In this document: positions 26,916-35,372 of the stretch, one piece after another
Layout of the letters: each line of letters opens with the position of its first letter
How positions within the stretch are numbered: position 1 is the first letter of the stretch
From: Exiguobacterium antarcticum DSM 14480
GTDB lineage: Bacteria; Bacillota; Bacilli; Exiguobacteriales; Exiguobacteriaceae
Reading direction: 5' to 3'
NCBI RefSeq assembly: GCF_000685865.1
Contig: NZ_JMKS01000004.1
Location: 50,946-114,945 of the forward strand
DNA: 64,000 bases
Program-made: the position numbers and the translations under genes
Notes under the pieces: generated by a model
The model's input: only the letters and a program-made list of their open reading frames with translations
The model's database searches: none
Told to the model about the DNA's origin: nothing

Positions 26916-27664
26916 TACCGGATAAATCCACCCTCTGCATGAATGATCTGTCCTGTGATCCAGGCGGCGTCTTCACTGACGAGAAAGGCAATGGTCCGCG
27001 CAGCATCACTCGGCGTACCGATCCGTCCGAACGGAAACTGCGGTTGCAGCTGCGTCCGGACGTCATCCGTCATCCATGTCGAATCGGTTGGTCCGGGATT
27101 GAGCGCGTTGACGGTAATCCCAAGCGGCGCGACGGCGAGCGAAAACGAGGTCGTAAACGCTGAAATCGCCCCTTTCGTTGTGGCATAAGCGAGTTCATCC
27201 GGCATCGGACCGAGATCCTGTCCGGACGTCATGTTGACGATGCGACCATTCTGCAAACCGGCTTGCTCGAACTGACGGGCAAACAGGACCGATAACAGCA
27301 ACGTGCTCCGGATGTTGACGGCGTAGTGGGCATCGAGTGCTGCAATGTCCAAGGAAGCCAAATTGGTCTGCGTCGAATGAGCGGCATTGTTGATCAGGAC
27401 GGACGGCGTACCTACCGTTGAGAGTGTATGGGCGAAAACACGTTCTGCAGCATCGGGTGCCGACAGGTCGATTTCGAACACTTCATGTTGGGTACCGTTT
27501 GCCGTCAGCTCTGCTTGAAAGGCCTTGATCCAGGAAGGATCGGCTTTCCAGTATGTAAAACAAATCGTCATCCCTTGAGCCGCGAGCTTCCGGCAAATTG
27601 CCGTGCCGATATCATCGGGATGGCTCGCACCGGTAATGAGTGCGATCCGGGGTGAGTATGACAT
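26915..27664 (-). CDS. Short-chain dehydrogenase/reductase
   Basis: A 249-residue SDR. The cofactor loop is the looser TGASHPDDIGTAICRKL, the NNAA motif is near residue 92, and the YATTK active-site motif near residue 154. It ends in the common WITGQIIHAEGGF. This type resembles 3-oxoacyl-ACP-reductase-like and glucose-dehydrogenase-like SDRs; the substrate is unknown. ATG 27664 follows GGAGGCG. The stop overlaps a small downstream ORF. Confidence 0.9.
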   Translation of the reverse strand: MSYSPRIALITGASHPDDIGTAICRKLAAQGMTICFTYWKADPSWIKAFQAELTANGTQHEVFEIDLSAPDAAERVFAHTLSTVGTPSVLINNAAHSTQTNLASLDIAALDAHYAVNIRSTLLLSVLFARQFEQAGLQNGRIVNMTSGQDLGPMPDELAYATTKGAISAFTTSFSLAVAPLGITVNALNPGPTDSTWMTDDVRTQLQPQFPFGRIGTPSDAARTIAFLVSEDAAWITGQIIHAEGGFIR

Positions 27665-27815
27665 GATAACGCCTCCAATATAAGTCCGTCTATGTATGTC
27701 ATTGTACCATGATGAAAAGAATGACGTCCAGAGAAAAGAGGGATTTTTTTACAAAATACACATAGAATCCATCTGTTTCCAAATGTTATGATGGAAAAAG
27801 AGGTGGTTCAACGTG

Positions 27816-28338
27816 ATGAAACGGAAATACGCGGCGCGCTCGTCATGGAAGCGGATGATCGAACGAAACTACCGGTAGCTGTACCTTGAGATGGAATCGT
27901 TTACCGGGTATGTAACACGGCTTGATATGATTCAGGTGACGCACCCGTTGCATGTTCGGTATTCAGAACAGACGATTCAGCTGGTTGGCGACGGCTATTC
28001 CTGGCTCCGACAGTTTCCGATCGGAAAACAGCATGTCGTCACGACGATGTTTGATGAAAAGGGAAAGATCGTTCAATCGTACATCGATATTTGTCTTCAA
28101 CATGGACGGGATACGACCGGGGTTTTCTGGGACAATTTATTTTTGGATCTGGTTCTGTTGCCATCCGGCGAGTGTCTGATCCTTGATGCGGATGAGCTGG
28201 ACAACGGGTGCGATCAATCGGACGCAGTATGATGCAGCATGGAAAGAAGTCGAGGTGTTGCAACATCAAATCCGGATGAAGAATGTTCTGCTCCATCCGC
28301 TTGCTCGTGTGCATCATGACGTACTAGGCGATGTGTGA
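27816..28338 (+). pseudogene. DUF402-family gene with a nonsense codon and a frameshift
   Basis: From ATG 27816 (GAGGTGG upstream) the frame reads MKRKYAARSSWKRMIERNYR and meets an in-frame TAG, then continues LYLEMESFTGYVTRLDMIQV through the DUF402 core (DNLFLDLVLLPSGECLILDA). An extra G near 28203-28205 shifts the frame; NRTQYDAAWKEVEVLQHQI continues in the new frame to TGA 28336-28338. DUF402 proteins (such as FomD and nucleoside-diphosphate phosphatases) act on nucleotides or phosphonates. Two independent lesions make sequencing error unlikely, though not excluded. Confidence 0.75.
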
Positions 28339-28351
28339 TCAAAACAAACAT

Positions 28352-28383
28352 ATCCCATTGATTAGAAATAGAATCAATGGGAT
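28352..28383. terminator. Hairpin after the DUF402 remnant
   Basis: ATCCCATTGATT pairs perfectly with AATCAATGGGAT over an 8-base loop. T-runs are weak on both strands. Confidence 0.5.
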
Positions 28384-28422
28384 GGTAGAAATTTGAAATA
28401 ACCGCAGTCTCGTGAGATGCCG

Positions 28423-28506
28423 CTAAACAATTTTGTTGTGATTATTATAAAGGACAAACAGAACGATACTGATGACTGCTAAGGCGACCACGATGAGCAC
28501 CATCAT
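28423..28506 (-). CDS. 27-residue single-helix membrane peptide
   Basis: MMVLIVVALAVISIVLFVLY followed by NNHNKIV. One strongly hydrophobic helix with a polar C-terminal tail. A strong ribosome binding site (AAAGGAG) lies about ten bases before the ATG at 28506. It is too short for most gene finders. It stands alone between two decayed genes. Its role is unknown; small hydrophobic peptides of this size can be toxins or membrane-protein partners. Confidence 0.5.
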   Translation of the reverse strand: MMVLIVVALAVISIVLFVLYNNHNKIV

Positions 28507-28663
28507 GATGTTTCATCTCCTTTTTCTTTCTGAAACACGACATATCTCGTTAGTTGTCTTTACCCGTAAATCAGAAAAACGAGTAGGCGGTCCGCAGAAA
28601 GTTTGTAACACATTGAGACAATTGACGGGAAGTCGTATCTTAAAAATCACGGAGGAAATCATC

Positions 28664-29034
28664 ATGAAACAGGTTTACATACTTGATACGGATGGAACGT
28701 TATTTCAGACAAACCGGATTCTCGGTCATGCCCTGGAAGATGCGTTCTGTTTTTTACGCGCCCCTGGTCGCTGGACGGCGTCTACAGCATTGAAGACGTC
28801 GCTTCGTCGCAAAAAAGTGATTTGGTCACCTGCATCCTGTCCGAGCACCAGCTAACGGAAGCGGTCGTCGTCGGAGACTAGATATCCGACTTTACGGCGG
28901 CGAAGGTTAATCAGTTGCCTGCCGTCGGCTATCGGTTCGATTTTTCAAACGAAGCGGAACTGTCACAGGCCGATGTCATCATTGAGGATTTACGGGAGCT
29001 TGTTCAGATTGGTTTGAGAGCGATAACAAAATGA
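28664..29034 (+). pseudogene. HAD-family hydrolase gene, broken in several places
   Basis: ATG 28664 follows GGAGG and opens MKQVYILDTDGTLFQTNRIL, with the HAD nucleophile motif DxDGT. Sense is lost after about 25 residues. The C-terminal HAD part returns from about 28850 (TEAVVVGD, an in-frame TAG, then ISDFTAAKVNQLPAVGYRF) and ends at TGA 29032-29034. Most of the middle is missing, with at least one frameshift and one nonsense codon. It cannot make an active phosphatase. Confidence 0.75.
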
Positions 29035-29046
29035 TAGAACGCATTC

Positions 29047-29092
29047 TAAAACCGGTCTCCCCTTCAACAGCTGAAGGGGACACCGGTTTTTG
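29047..29092. terminator. Strong bidirectional terminator
   Basis: AAACCGGT and CCCCTTCA pair with TGAAGGGG and ACCGGTTT in one long stem with a small asymmetry, then T-runs on both strands. Confidence 0.9.
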
Positions 29093-29101
29093 CTTATCCG
29101 A

Positions 29102-29533
29102 TTATTTTTTTTGAAACAGGGCGGTCCACAGTCCGGAGAATCCGAAGGCGACCTCCGTCGGAGCGGCCTCCTGCATCAAGCGGATTTCAAGCACATCGAA
29201 CATGTCGAAAATCGACCGGAGTTTGTCTTCCGTGAAGCCGAGACCGCCGTACTGTCCACCTTCGACGAAACAGGTCAGGGCAAAACAGCCGCCCGGCAGA
29301 AAGGCATCCGAGACGATACGGATGTAGTCGTTTCGATGGTGGGGCGCGATATGGTGGAAACAACCGGAATCATAGACAAAATCATACGTCCCGTGTTCGA
29401 ACGGAAGCTCAAACAGGTTTCCTTGCTGGAAGCGGACATCGAGTTTCCGTTCTCGCGCCCATTCGTTTGCGCAGTCAACCGATGTTTGCGCGAGATCAAT
29501 CGTGTCGACCTGACTGCCATGTTTCGTTTCCAT
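29102..29533 (-). pseudogene. SAM-dependent methyltransferase lacking its N-terminus
   Basis: The 143 codons cover the second half of a class I methyltransferase (VDTIDLAQTSVDCANEWA, YDFVYDSGCFHHIAP, LPGGCFALTCF). Motif I, the glycine-rich AdoMet loop, and everything before it are missing, about 60-100 residues. The ATG at 29533 lies 17 bases from a GGGAGG, too far for a normal start. Upstream sequence is promoter-like for the rightward gene. A working enzyme is not expected. Confidence 0.65.
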
Positions 29534-29566
29534 TACCGGGAATGATGAACCTCCCGCAAAGATGAC

Positions 29567-29581
29567 AGGATATGGTATCCT
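29567..29581. promoter_or_regulatory. Palindromic promoter element, copy 2
   Basis: AGGATATGGTATCCT, identical to copy 1 at 20909-20923 except for the central base, with matching flanks (ACAGG.. and ..CCTRA). It contains the extended -10 TGGTATCCT and lies 46 bases before the PH-domain gene. Confidence 0.45.
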
Positions 29582-29627
29582 GAGACAAACAGCAAGCCAA
29601 TCAAAAGCAGAAAGCAGGCGATTTTTG

Positions 29628-29996
29628 ATGAGTAATCCACTGAGTCAACTCGCATGGACCTTCGTCTCCGAGTGTGACATCCCGCAGGACGTGCAAGGGT
29701 TATTGATTCCGGACGAACGGGCGTTGTCCGCCTACAAGACGATCCGTGACGTCGCCATCTTCACGACACACCGGCTGATCATCCGGGACGCCCAAGGGTT
29801 GACCGGGAAAAAGGTCGAAGTTTATTCGATTCCTTACAAGTCGATTAACATGTACTCAACGGAAAACGCCGGCGGGATGTTTGACATCAACTCGGAAGTC
29901 CAACTTTTTACCCGGGCCGGAATGATCAAGATCAATCTCAACAAAAAAGTCGATGTCCGAAAAATTGACCTGTTGATTGCCAACGCGATTTTGTAA
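29628..29996 (+). CDS. Bacterial PH-domain protein
   Basis: A 122-residue single-domain protein of the bacterial pleckstrin-homology (bPH) type, with the strand pattern DVAIFTTHRLIIRD, then KVEVYSIPYKSINMYS and a closing helix DLLIANAIL. Such proteins are small cytoplasmic pentamer-forming domains whose ligands are mostly unknown. ATG 29628 has only a weak ribosome binding site. A 31-codon ORF follows 16 bases later. Confidence 0.75.
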   Translation: MSNPLSQLAWTFVSECDIPQDVQGLLIPDERALSAYKTIRDVAIFTTHRLIIRDAQGLTGKKVEVYSIPYKSINMYSTENAGGMFDINSEVQLFTRAGMIKINLNKKVDVRKIDLLIANAIL

Positions 29997-30012
29997 AAGG
30001 AGTTGAGAAAAA

Positions 30013-30108
30013 ATGAGACGATTAATGAAACGTTTATCGAAGAAAAAAAGACTATTTCTGATCGTGACACTCATCGCCACGATCTGTCGACCAAAACGAG
30101 TCCGTTGA
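30013..30108 (+). CDS. 31-residue basic peptide with one hydrophobic stretch
   Basis: MRRLMKRLSKKKRLFLIVTL then IATICRPKRVR. A hydrophobic core of about 11 residues is flanked by lysine and arginine clusters. AAAGGAG lies nine bases before the ATG. It follows the PH-domain gene closely and may be cotranscribed. No family known; coding is supported only by the ribosome binding site and composition. Confidence 0.4.
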   Translation: MRRLMKRLSKKKRLFLIVTLIATICRPKRVR

Positions 30109-30279
30109 TTTTATTTCAATTCCCGTAATTAATTTGTTTAAAAAACACCAAACTAAACCTTACCAATCATTCCAGAACGATTCATCCTCTACCACTCATA
30201 ACAGGTACAAATCAACTATCTGCTCGTCCGAACAATCAAAAACGGACCCCGTAAGGATCCGTCCCATTCCAGATAAAGA

Positions 30280-30311
30280 AATGACCGACAGCCCACCGAC
30301 TGTCGGTCATT
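30280..30311. terminator. Terminator of the kinase-like gene
   Basis: AATGACCGACAG pairs perfectly with CTGTCGGTCATT over an 8-base loop; a broken T-run follows on the minus strand. A second small hairpin (30242-30262) lies beyond it. Confidence 0.75.
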
Positions 30312-30316
30312 GTTGT

Positions 30317-30937
30317 TTACCCCGTCTTGCGCATCGATTCGAACAAACGTCCTTTATAAACGTCGGCGATTGTGTTCAAAAACGATTCAGAAAAACGTTT
30401 CGGGAAATACGCCTTCGCATAAAAATAGTGGTAAGCGCGCTTTAAATCATCCCATTGCGCACACGGATCGGTCTGACGGAATCGAGCGACATCGATGATC
30501 CGTGTCCCGGTTGGCGTCAACAGGATGTTCCGAAGATGGATGTCCGATGGATTCAAACCGACGGAACGTGCTTCAGCTAAAGCCCGATCGACCGTTTGGA
30601 TGACATCGTCCGTGATGAGTGTCCCGCTGATCAGACACTCGAACAACGTTTGTCCTTCGATGTATTCGATGACGAGGTAGTCAGTCCCATATTCATACTG
30701 TTCCGCATACGTCGCAAAGGGACTTAATTGTTCATAAATTGACCCCTCGATTGCCGCAAGATGGCGGTGCGATGGGAAAAACTTCTTGATCACCCGATCC
30801 GTTTCGCGGACCCGGAACACAAACGCACTTCGACCTGTTCCGATCCAGTCCAGTTCGTCTGGGTGAGCGGTGACGGTATAGCCCTCCTCGATCTCTGTCA
30901 GGTGGATGGCAAAAGCCAATTCGGAATCTGTTTTCAC
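30317..30937 (-). CDS. Small protein-kinase-like protein (YrzF type)
   Basis: A 206-residue minimal kinase fold. The glycine loop is WIGTGRSAFVFRV, the lysine VIKKFF, and the catalytic-loop region SDIHLRNILL (a variant HRD loop), followed by RIIDVARF in place of DFG. Its length and motifs match the Bacillus YrzF-type putative serine/threonine kinases. GTG 30937 is ten bases from AAGGA; GTG 30946 is too close. The altered catalytic loop leaves activity open. Confidence 0.7.
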   Translation of the reverse strand: MKTDSELAFAIHLTEIEEGYTVTAHPDELDWIGTGRSAFVFRVRETDRVIKKFFPSHRHLAAIEGSIYEQLSPFATYAEQYEYGTDYLVIEYIEGQTLFECLISGTLITDDVIQTVDRALAEARSVGLNPSDIHLRNILLTPTGTRIIDVARFRQTDPCAQWDDLKRAYHYFYAKAYFPKRFSESFLNTIADVYKGRLFESMRKTG

Positions 30938-31078
30938 AAATGCCACTTCCTTTCTCTTCTTTAATTATACGCTGTTTTCCGGCAGAAGGTTTCAGAAAAC
31001 TGTTCGTGTGTGAAAGTTTTGAACATTTTGTGATATGCTGAAAATGTACAGCCACTACCGAGCCAAGGGGGAATTTTA

Positions 31079-32557
31079 ATGAATACATTACAACAATGGC
31101 GTGACCATTTTGAATCGCTTCGTGCCTATGAGGAAGCAGTTGCGTTACTCTACTGGGACATGCGGACCTACATGCCGGAACAGTCAGCCGAAAATCGGTC
31201 GAAATCGATCGGTTTTTTGTCAACGGAAAGTTTCCGTCGCCGGACAGGAACGGTCTATCAATCGTTGTTAGAAGCGATGGGGCAAGAGACATTGACCGGT
31301 CTGGAAGCAGTTTCGTACGAAAAAGCGAAACAAGCGTATGACCGGGATTCAAAGATTCCGGAAGCGGAGTATCAGACGTTCATTACGCTGATTTCAGAAG
31401 CTGAAAGTGTCTGGGAAAAGGCGAAAGATGCCGACGATTGGGAATTGTTTGCGCCGTACTTAGAAAAAATCGTTGCCATGGAACGGAAATTCGTCGAGTA
31501 CTGGGGATATGCACAACATCCGTATGATGCCTTGTTACATGATTATGAGCCGGGCATGACGGTCGCGGAACTCGATCCGTTATTCGCAGAATTACGGCAA
31601 GCAATCATCACACTGTTGAAACAGCTGGATGGGAAAACGTTCCCGACACTCGACTGGTCAGCGGACCGGGACACGCAGATTCAGTTGAATCATGAATGGT
31701 TAAACGATATCGGGTACGATTTCACGGCCGGACGACTCGATGAGACGGTCCATCCGTTCCAGACGACGATCAACCGGAAGGATGCGCGGGTCACGACGAA
31801 GTATGATGAAGCCGACTACCGCAATTCTGTGTTCGGAACGATGCATGAAGCGGGACACGCGACGTACGAACAAGGTATCGCACCGGAACTCGATACGCTT
31901 GGACTTGGAGAAGGGGCCTCGATGGGCATCCACGAGTCACAATCGTTGTTCTTTGAGAACTTCATCGGTCGTAATCAAGGGTTCCTCGCGGCCCGTTATG
32001 CCGGGTTGCAACAGGCGATTTCATCGTTGAAAGACGTGCCGTTCGAGACATTTTATGCTGCTGTTAATGAAGTCAAACCGTCCCTCATCCGGATCGAAGC
32101 GGATGAGCTGACGTATGCGCTCCATATCATCATCCGGTATGAACTCGAAAAACGATTGATTACAGGTGAGCTGGAAGTCAAGAATTTGCCGGCAGAATGG
32201 AACCGTCTCTATAAGGAATACTTGGGAGTCGACGTCCCGTCAAACGCAAAAGGGGTCTTACAGGACGTCCACTGGTCCGGCGGTTCGTTCGGATACTTCC
32301 CGAGTTACGCGCTTGGTCTCGTCTATAGCGCCCAGTTGAACGAAGCCTTGCGTCGTGATGTCGCAAACGTCGATCAACTGATTGCCGACGGAACGCTGGC
32401 ACCGATCAAGGAATGGCTCAATCTAAACATTCATCAATATGGAAAAGCGAAAACACCAGCAGAGCTGATTCAAGCGGCAACCGGTCAAGCGATTTCGGTC
32501 CAACCGTTGATCCACTATTTGACGGCGAAATATACACGGGTCGTCGAGGCGTTATGA
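31079..32557 (+). CDS. M32-family metallocarboxypeptidase
   Basis: A 492-residue thermostable-carboxypeptidase-type (M32, Taq) enzyme that removes C-terminal amino acids. The zinc motif HEAGH (HExxH) lies near residue 256, followed by the downstream glutamate region GIHESQSLFFENF and the conserved HWSGGSFGYFPSYALG block. Length is normal for the family. It heads a run of four tightly spaced or overlapping genes (carboxypeptidase, glycerophosphodiesterase, membrane-anchored protein, guanylate-kinase-like). Confidence 0.95.
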   Translation: MNTLQQWRDHFESLRAYEEAVALLYWDMRTYMPEQSAENRSKSIGFLSTESFRRRTGTVYQSLLEAMGQETLTGLEAVSYEKAKQAYDRDSKIPEAEYQTFITLISEAESVWEKAKDADDWELFAPYLEKIVAMERKFVEYWGYAQHPYDALLHDYEPGMTVAELDPLFAELRQAIITLLKQLDGKTFPTLDWSADRDTQIQLNHEWLNDIGYDFTAGRLDETVHPFQTTINRKDARVTTKYDEADYRNSVFGTMHEAGHATYEQGIAPELDTLGLGEGASMGIHESQSLFFENFIGRNQGFLAARYAGLQQAISSLKDVPFETFYAAVNEVKPSLIRIEADELTYALHIIIRYELEKRLITGELEVKNLPAEWNRLYKEYLGVDVPSNAKGVLQDVHWSGGSFGYFPSYALGLVYSAQLNEALRRDVANVDQLIADGTLAPIKEWLNLNIHQYGKAKTPAELIQAATGQAISVQPLIHYLTAKYTRVVEAL

Positions 32558-33285
32558 TGCGTTGGTTTGCCCATCGCGGAGCGAGCGATCAGTTTCCGGA
32601 AAACACGCTCGAAGCGATCGAGGCGGCGATTCCCGATGTTGACGGAATTGAGTTTGATGTCCATTTCTCACGCGACGGTGTTGGTGTCATCATTCATGAC
32701 GAGACCGTCAATCGGACGACGGACGGTACGGGGCGGGTCGTTGATCTGACGGTAGCCGAACTGAAACAGTTGAACGCCGGTGCCCGTTTCAAAGGTAGCG
32801 ATGGACCGGTGAAAACAACGATTCCGACGCTCGATGAAGTGTTGGCGTTGCTCGCTCCGACGAATGTGAAACTGAATATTGAACTGAAGACGGATACGAT
32901 CCGCTATCCGGGAATCGAAGCCTATACGTTAGGGCGTTGTCACGCACATGGGATTGAGAAAAATCGATTGATTTTCAGTTCCTTTAACCATTATTCCATC
33001 GATACGGTCCGAAAACTCGATCCGGGTGTCGAGACGGCCATCCTTTATCCGTATCCGCTTTATCATCCGGAACAGCAGGCGAAACAACTGGGAGCAAAAG
33101 CGATTCACCCGGATTACCGACGGGTGACGAAGGGCGATGTCAGACTGGCCCATGCGGCGGGGATTGAGGTCCGTGTCTACACACCAAAATCGGTCGAAGA
33201 CGTGCGGCGGATGATCATGCTGGGCGTTGACGCCGTCATCGTCAATGATCCAAAAGGTTTCAAGGCAAGCTTGTCCATCCACTAA
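32554..33285 (+). CDS. Glycerophosphodiester phosphodiesterase
   Basis: A 243-residue GlpQ-type enzyme that splits glycerophosphodiesters to glycerol-3-phosphate and an alcohol. HRGASDQFPENTLEAIEAA at the start, EFDVHFSRDG with the metal-binding acidic residues, and IIHDETVNRTTDGTG carry the catalytic HD/HR pairs. It has no signal peptide, so it acts in the cytoplasm. The start overlaps the carboxypeptidase stop (ATGA at 32554); the following ATG is an equal candidate. Confidence 0.93.
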   Translation: MMRWFAHRGASDQFPENTLEAIEAAIPDVDGIEFDVHFSRDGVGVIIHDETVNRTTDGTGRVVDLTVAELKQLNAGARFKGSDGPVKTTIPTLDEVLALLAPTNVKLNIELKTDTIRYPGIEAYTLGRCHAHGIEKNRLIFSSFNHYSIDTVRKLDPGVETAILYPYPLYHPEQQAKQLGAKAIHPDYRRVTKGDVRLAHAAGIEVRVYTPKSVEDVRRMIMLGVDAVIVNDPKGFKASLSIH

Positions 33286-33297
33286 GGAGGAAGCGTC

Positions 33298-33774
33298 ATG
33301 CGCAAGGAGCAGTTGTTTATCATTTTAGCGTCAGTAGCAGCGCTCGTCATCGGTCTGCAGATTGGTTTTGCCAGTCTACCTGCCCCGAAACCAAAACGGA
33401 TCGAGGAATCGGTGACGAAACCGGATGATTTTCAGGGAGGACTTCGCGACGCGAAAACCGAATTAAAGATGGTACAACGTTTTGCTTTAACGAGTACGAT
33501 CGAACACGATCGTTTGCGTCGGACGTGGATCTACACGAGTCAAACACCGAGCCGGATTGCCGTTGACTGGTATTATGTCGCAAGTTATCCGGAAAAACAG
33601 GTCCAGATGACACGGAACGACGTCTCACGGATTTTGACGTATGATCGGTATTTAGTAGTCATTCGTCCGATTTACGGTGTTATTGAAGACAGTGAGCTGG
33701 AACAGTTTTCTTTACGTTTTTCAAGCTATTTCATGACCATGCAACAACAAAAGGAGGATGACGATGTCAGGTAA
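33298..33774 (+). CDS. Membrane-anchored protein of unknown function
   Basis: A 158-residue protein with one N-terminal helix (LFIILASVAALVIGLQIGF) and a soluble, probably extracellular domain rich in aromatic residues. AAGGAGGA precedes the ATG. It overlaps the guanylate-kinase-like gene by 11 bases, so the two are coupled. I do not recognise the domain. Confidence 0.6.
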   Translation: MRKEQLFIILASVAALVIGLQIGFASLPAPKPKRIEESVTKPDDFQGGLRDAKTELKMVQRFALTSTIEHDRLRRTWIYTSQTPSRIAVDWYYVASYPEKQVQMTRNDVSRILTYDRYLVVIRPIYGVIEDSELEQFSLRFSSYFMTMQQQKEDDDVR

Positions 33775-34333
33775 AATCATTCTATTGATTGGTGGATCAG
33801 GCAGCGGAAAGTCTTCCTTGATTAAACGGTTACGCCATGAATATGAACGTGTCCGCTTTATTCCATCTGTGACGACTCGACCGAAACGGCCAACGGAACA
33901 CGATGGTGAGAGTTATCATTTCGTTGACGTCAAAACCTTTCAACAATTGATCCAAGAGAACGGCTTCATCGAATATGCCCATGTCCACCGCGCCTGGTAC
34001 GGGACTCCGCGGCAAGCATACGAGGAGATTCTCGCAACAGACGGAATCGTCATCAAGGACATCGACCCGAAAGGCGCAGCGGCGTTCAAAACGTTGTTCG
34101 CGGATCAGGTGATTACGATTTTTGTATCCGTTCCGCCGGATTTAATGAAAGAACGATTGTTGATGCGGGGCGATACACCGGAGTTCGAAGCGCGACTCGT
34201 CGATTATGCCGATGCCTGGAAAGACCGGGATCATTATGACTATATGATTGAAAACATCGACTTTGAACAAGCATATGTGGATTTACTCGGAATCATTTCC
34301 GCCTATATCCCGGGACAACCGTCCGAATCGTAA
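33764..34333 (+). CDS. Guanylate-kinase-like protein
   Basis: A 189-residue P-loop kinase of the guanylate kinase family. Walker A is LIGGSGSGKSS near residue 10, then the GMP-binding SVTTRPKRPTEHDGESYHFV block. The lid region is shortened and the FIEYAHVHRAWYGTP segment is close to the family's GMP contacts. A housekeeping gmk would normally sit beside rpoZ, so this is probably a second copy, perhaps with another nucleotide. ATG 33764 is preferred (six bases from AAGGAGG). Confidence 0.8.
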   Translation: MSGKIILLIGGSGSGKSSLIKRLRHEYERVRFIPSVTTRPKRPTEHDGESYHFVDVKTFQQLIQENGFIEYAHVHRAWYGTPRQAYEEILATDGIVIKDIDPKGAAAFKTLFADQVITIFVSVPPDLMKERLLMRGDTPEFEARLVDYADAWKDRDHYDYMIENIDFEQAYVDLLGIISAYIPGQPSES

Positions 34334-34364
34334 CAGCAGGGAATTCGTTCCTTGCTGTTTTTTC
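34332..34364 (+). terminator. Terminator of the carboxypeptidase operon
   Basis: AACAGCAGGGAA pairs with TTCCTTGCTGTT over a TTCG tetraloop, then T residues. Confidence 0.92.
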
Positions 34365-34389
34365 ATCCATTCTCAAACAGGAGGTTCTG

Positions 34390-35295
34390 ATGGATCCAAT
34401 CGAACAGATGTTACGGGAACAACCTGAATTTCAAGGCATCGTGGTATGGGAACGAATCAAAAACCGGTATTCCCGTCATCCGAAATATGTCCTTCAGCAA
34501 AACGGACGAACATCGATTGTCCATGTCGCTCCACGGGAGACGTTTGAACGAAAACGGGCAGAGTTTACGTGGCTCCAACGGATGAAGCAGGAAGGTTTGC
34601 CTGTTCCGGAACCGTTTGCTGTCAAACAGTTGCCGTCGATCTGTTACGTTTGGTACGGTTTCCTGTCTGGGCAAACGGTGAAGAAGACCTTGCCGCTTCT
34701 TCAGGAAACGGCATATGGTATGGGACAGGAAGCAGGGCGGCTTTTGAGGCGTCTTCATCAGTATGCAGCACCGGCAGACGTCAATCCGTGGTATGGACGG
34801 TGTCTGGACAAACATCAACGGTATGTCCGACTGTATGAGCAGGGACCGATTCGACTAAAAGCGGACGAGGCAATCCTTTCCTTGATCAAAGAGCGCCGGC
34901 ATCTGGTGAAAGGGCGGCCGAATCATTTTCAGCATGATGACTTTCATCTCGACAATCTGATTACGGACGGGTCTAATCTGACGGGGGTAATTGATTTTTC
35001 GAATTACGATTTTGGGGACCCATGGCACGACTTCGTCAAACTTGGGCTGTTCCAAGTCGCGGACAGCCGTCCGTTTGCTGTTGGTCAAATCGACGGTTAT
35101 TTTGACGGTGACGTGCCGGACGTCTTTTGGGAAGTGTATGCCGTGTATCTTGCGATGGCGTTATTTTCGTCGCTTGTCTGGACCCAACGTCACGCCCCGG
35201 AGGAAATCGGACCGATGACAGCCCGTCTTGAATCGATCCTCGTGGAACATCATCATTTCGAACGAGCGCGGCCCGACTGGTACACTTCGTTTTAA
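34390..35295 (+). CDS. Aminoglycoside phosphotransferase-family kinase
   Basis: A 301-residue small-molecule kinase of the APH/choline-kinase fold. The catalytic loop FQHDDFHLDNLI (HxDxxxxN) lies near residue 180 and the metal-binding VIDFSNYDFGDPWHDFVKL near residue 200. Substrates in this family range from antibiotics to homoserine, choline and sugars; this one is unknown and there is no sign that it is a resistance gene. AGGAGG precedes the start. Confidence 0.85.
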   Translation: MDPIEQMLREQPEFQGIVVWERIKNRYSRHPKYVLQQNGRTSIVHVAPRETFERKRAEFTWLQRMKQEGLPVPEPFAVKQLPSICYVWYGFLSGQTVKKTLPLLQETAYGMGQEAGRLLRRLHQYAAPADVNPWYGRCLDKHQRYVRLYEQGPIRLKADEAILSLIKERRHLVKGRPNHFQHDDFHLDNLITDGSNLTGVIDFSNYDFGDPWHDFVKLGLFQVADSRPFAVGQIDGYFDGDVPDVFWEVYAVYLAMALFSSLVWTQRHAPEEIGPMTARLESILVEHHHFERARPDWYTSF

Positions 35296-35310
35296 GAGTG
35301 TTAGACAAAA

Positions 35311-35364
35311 AAATAAGACGGTTGTTTCCCACGCGATGCTCTGTGGTAAACGACCGTCTTATTT
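35311..35364. terminator. Bidirectional terminator
   Basis: AAATAAGACGGT (35311-35322) pairs with ACCGTCTTATTT, and GTTTCCCAC with GTGGTAAAC extends the stem. It serves convergent genes. Confidence 0.85.
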
Positions 35365-35372
35365 GTGTACCA

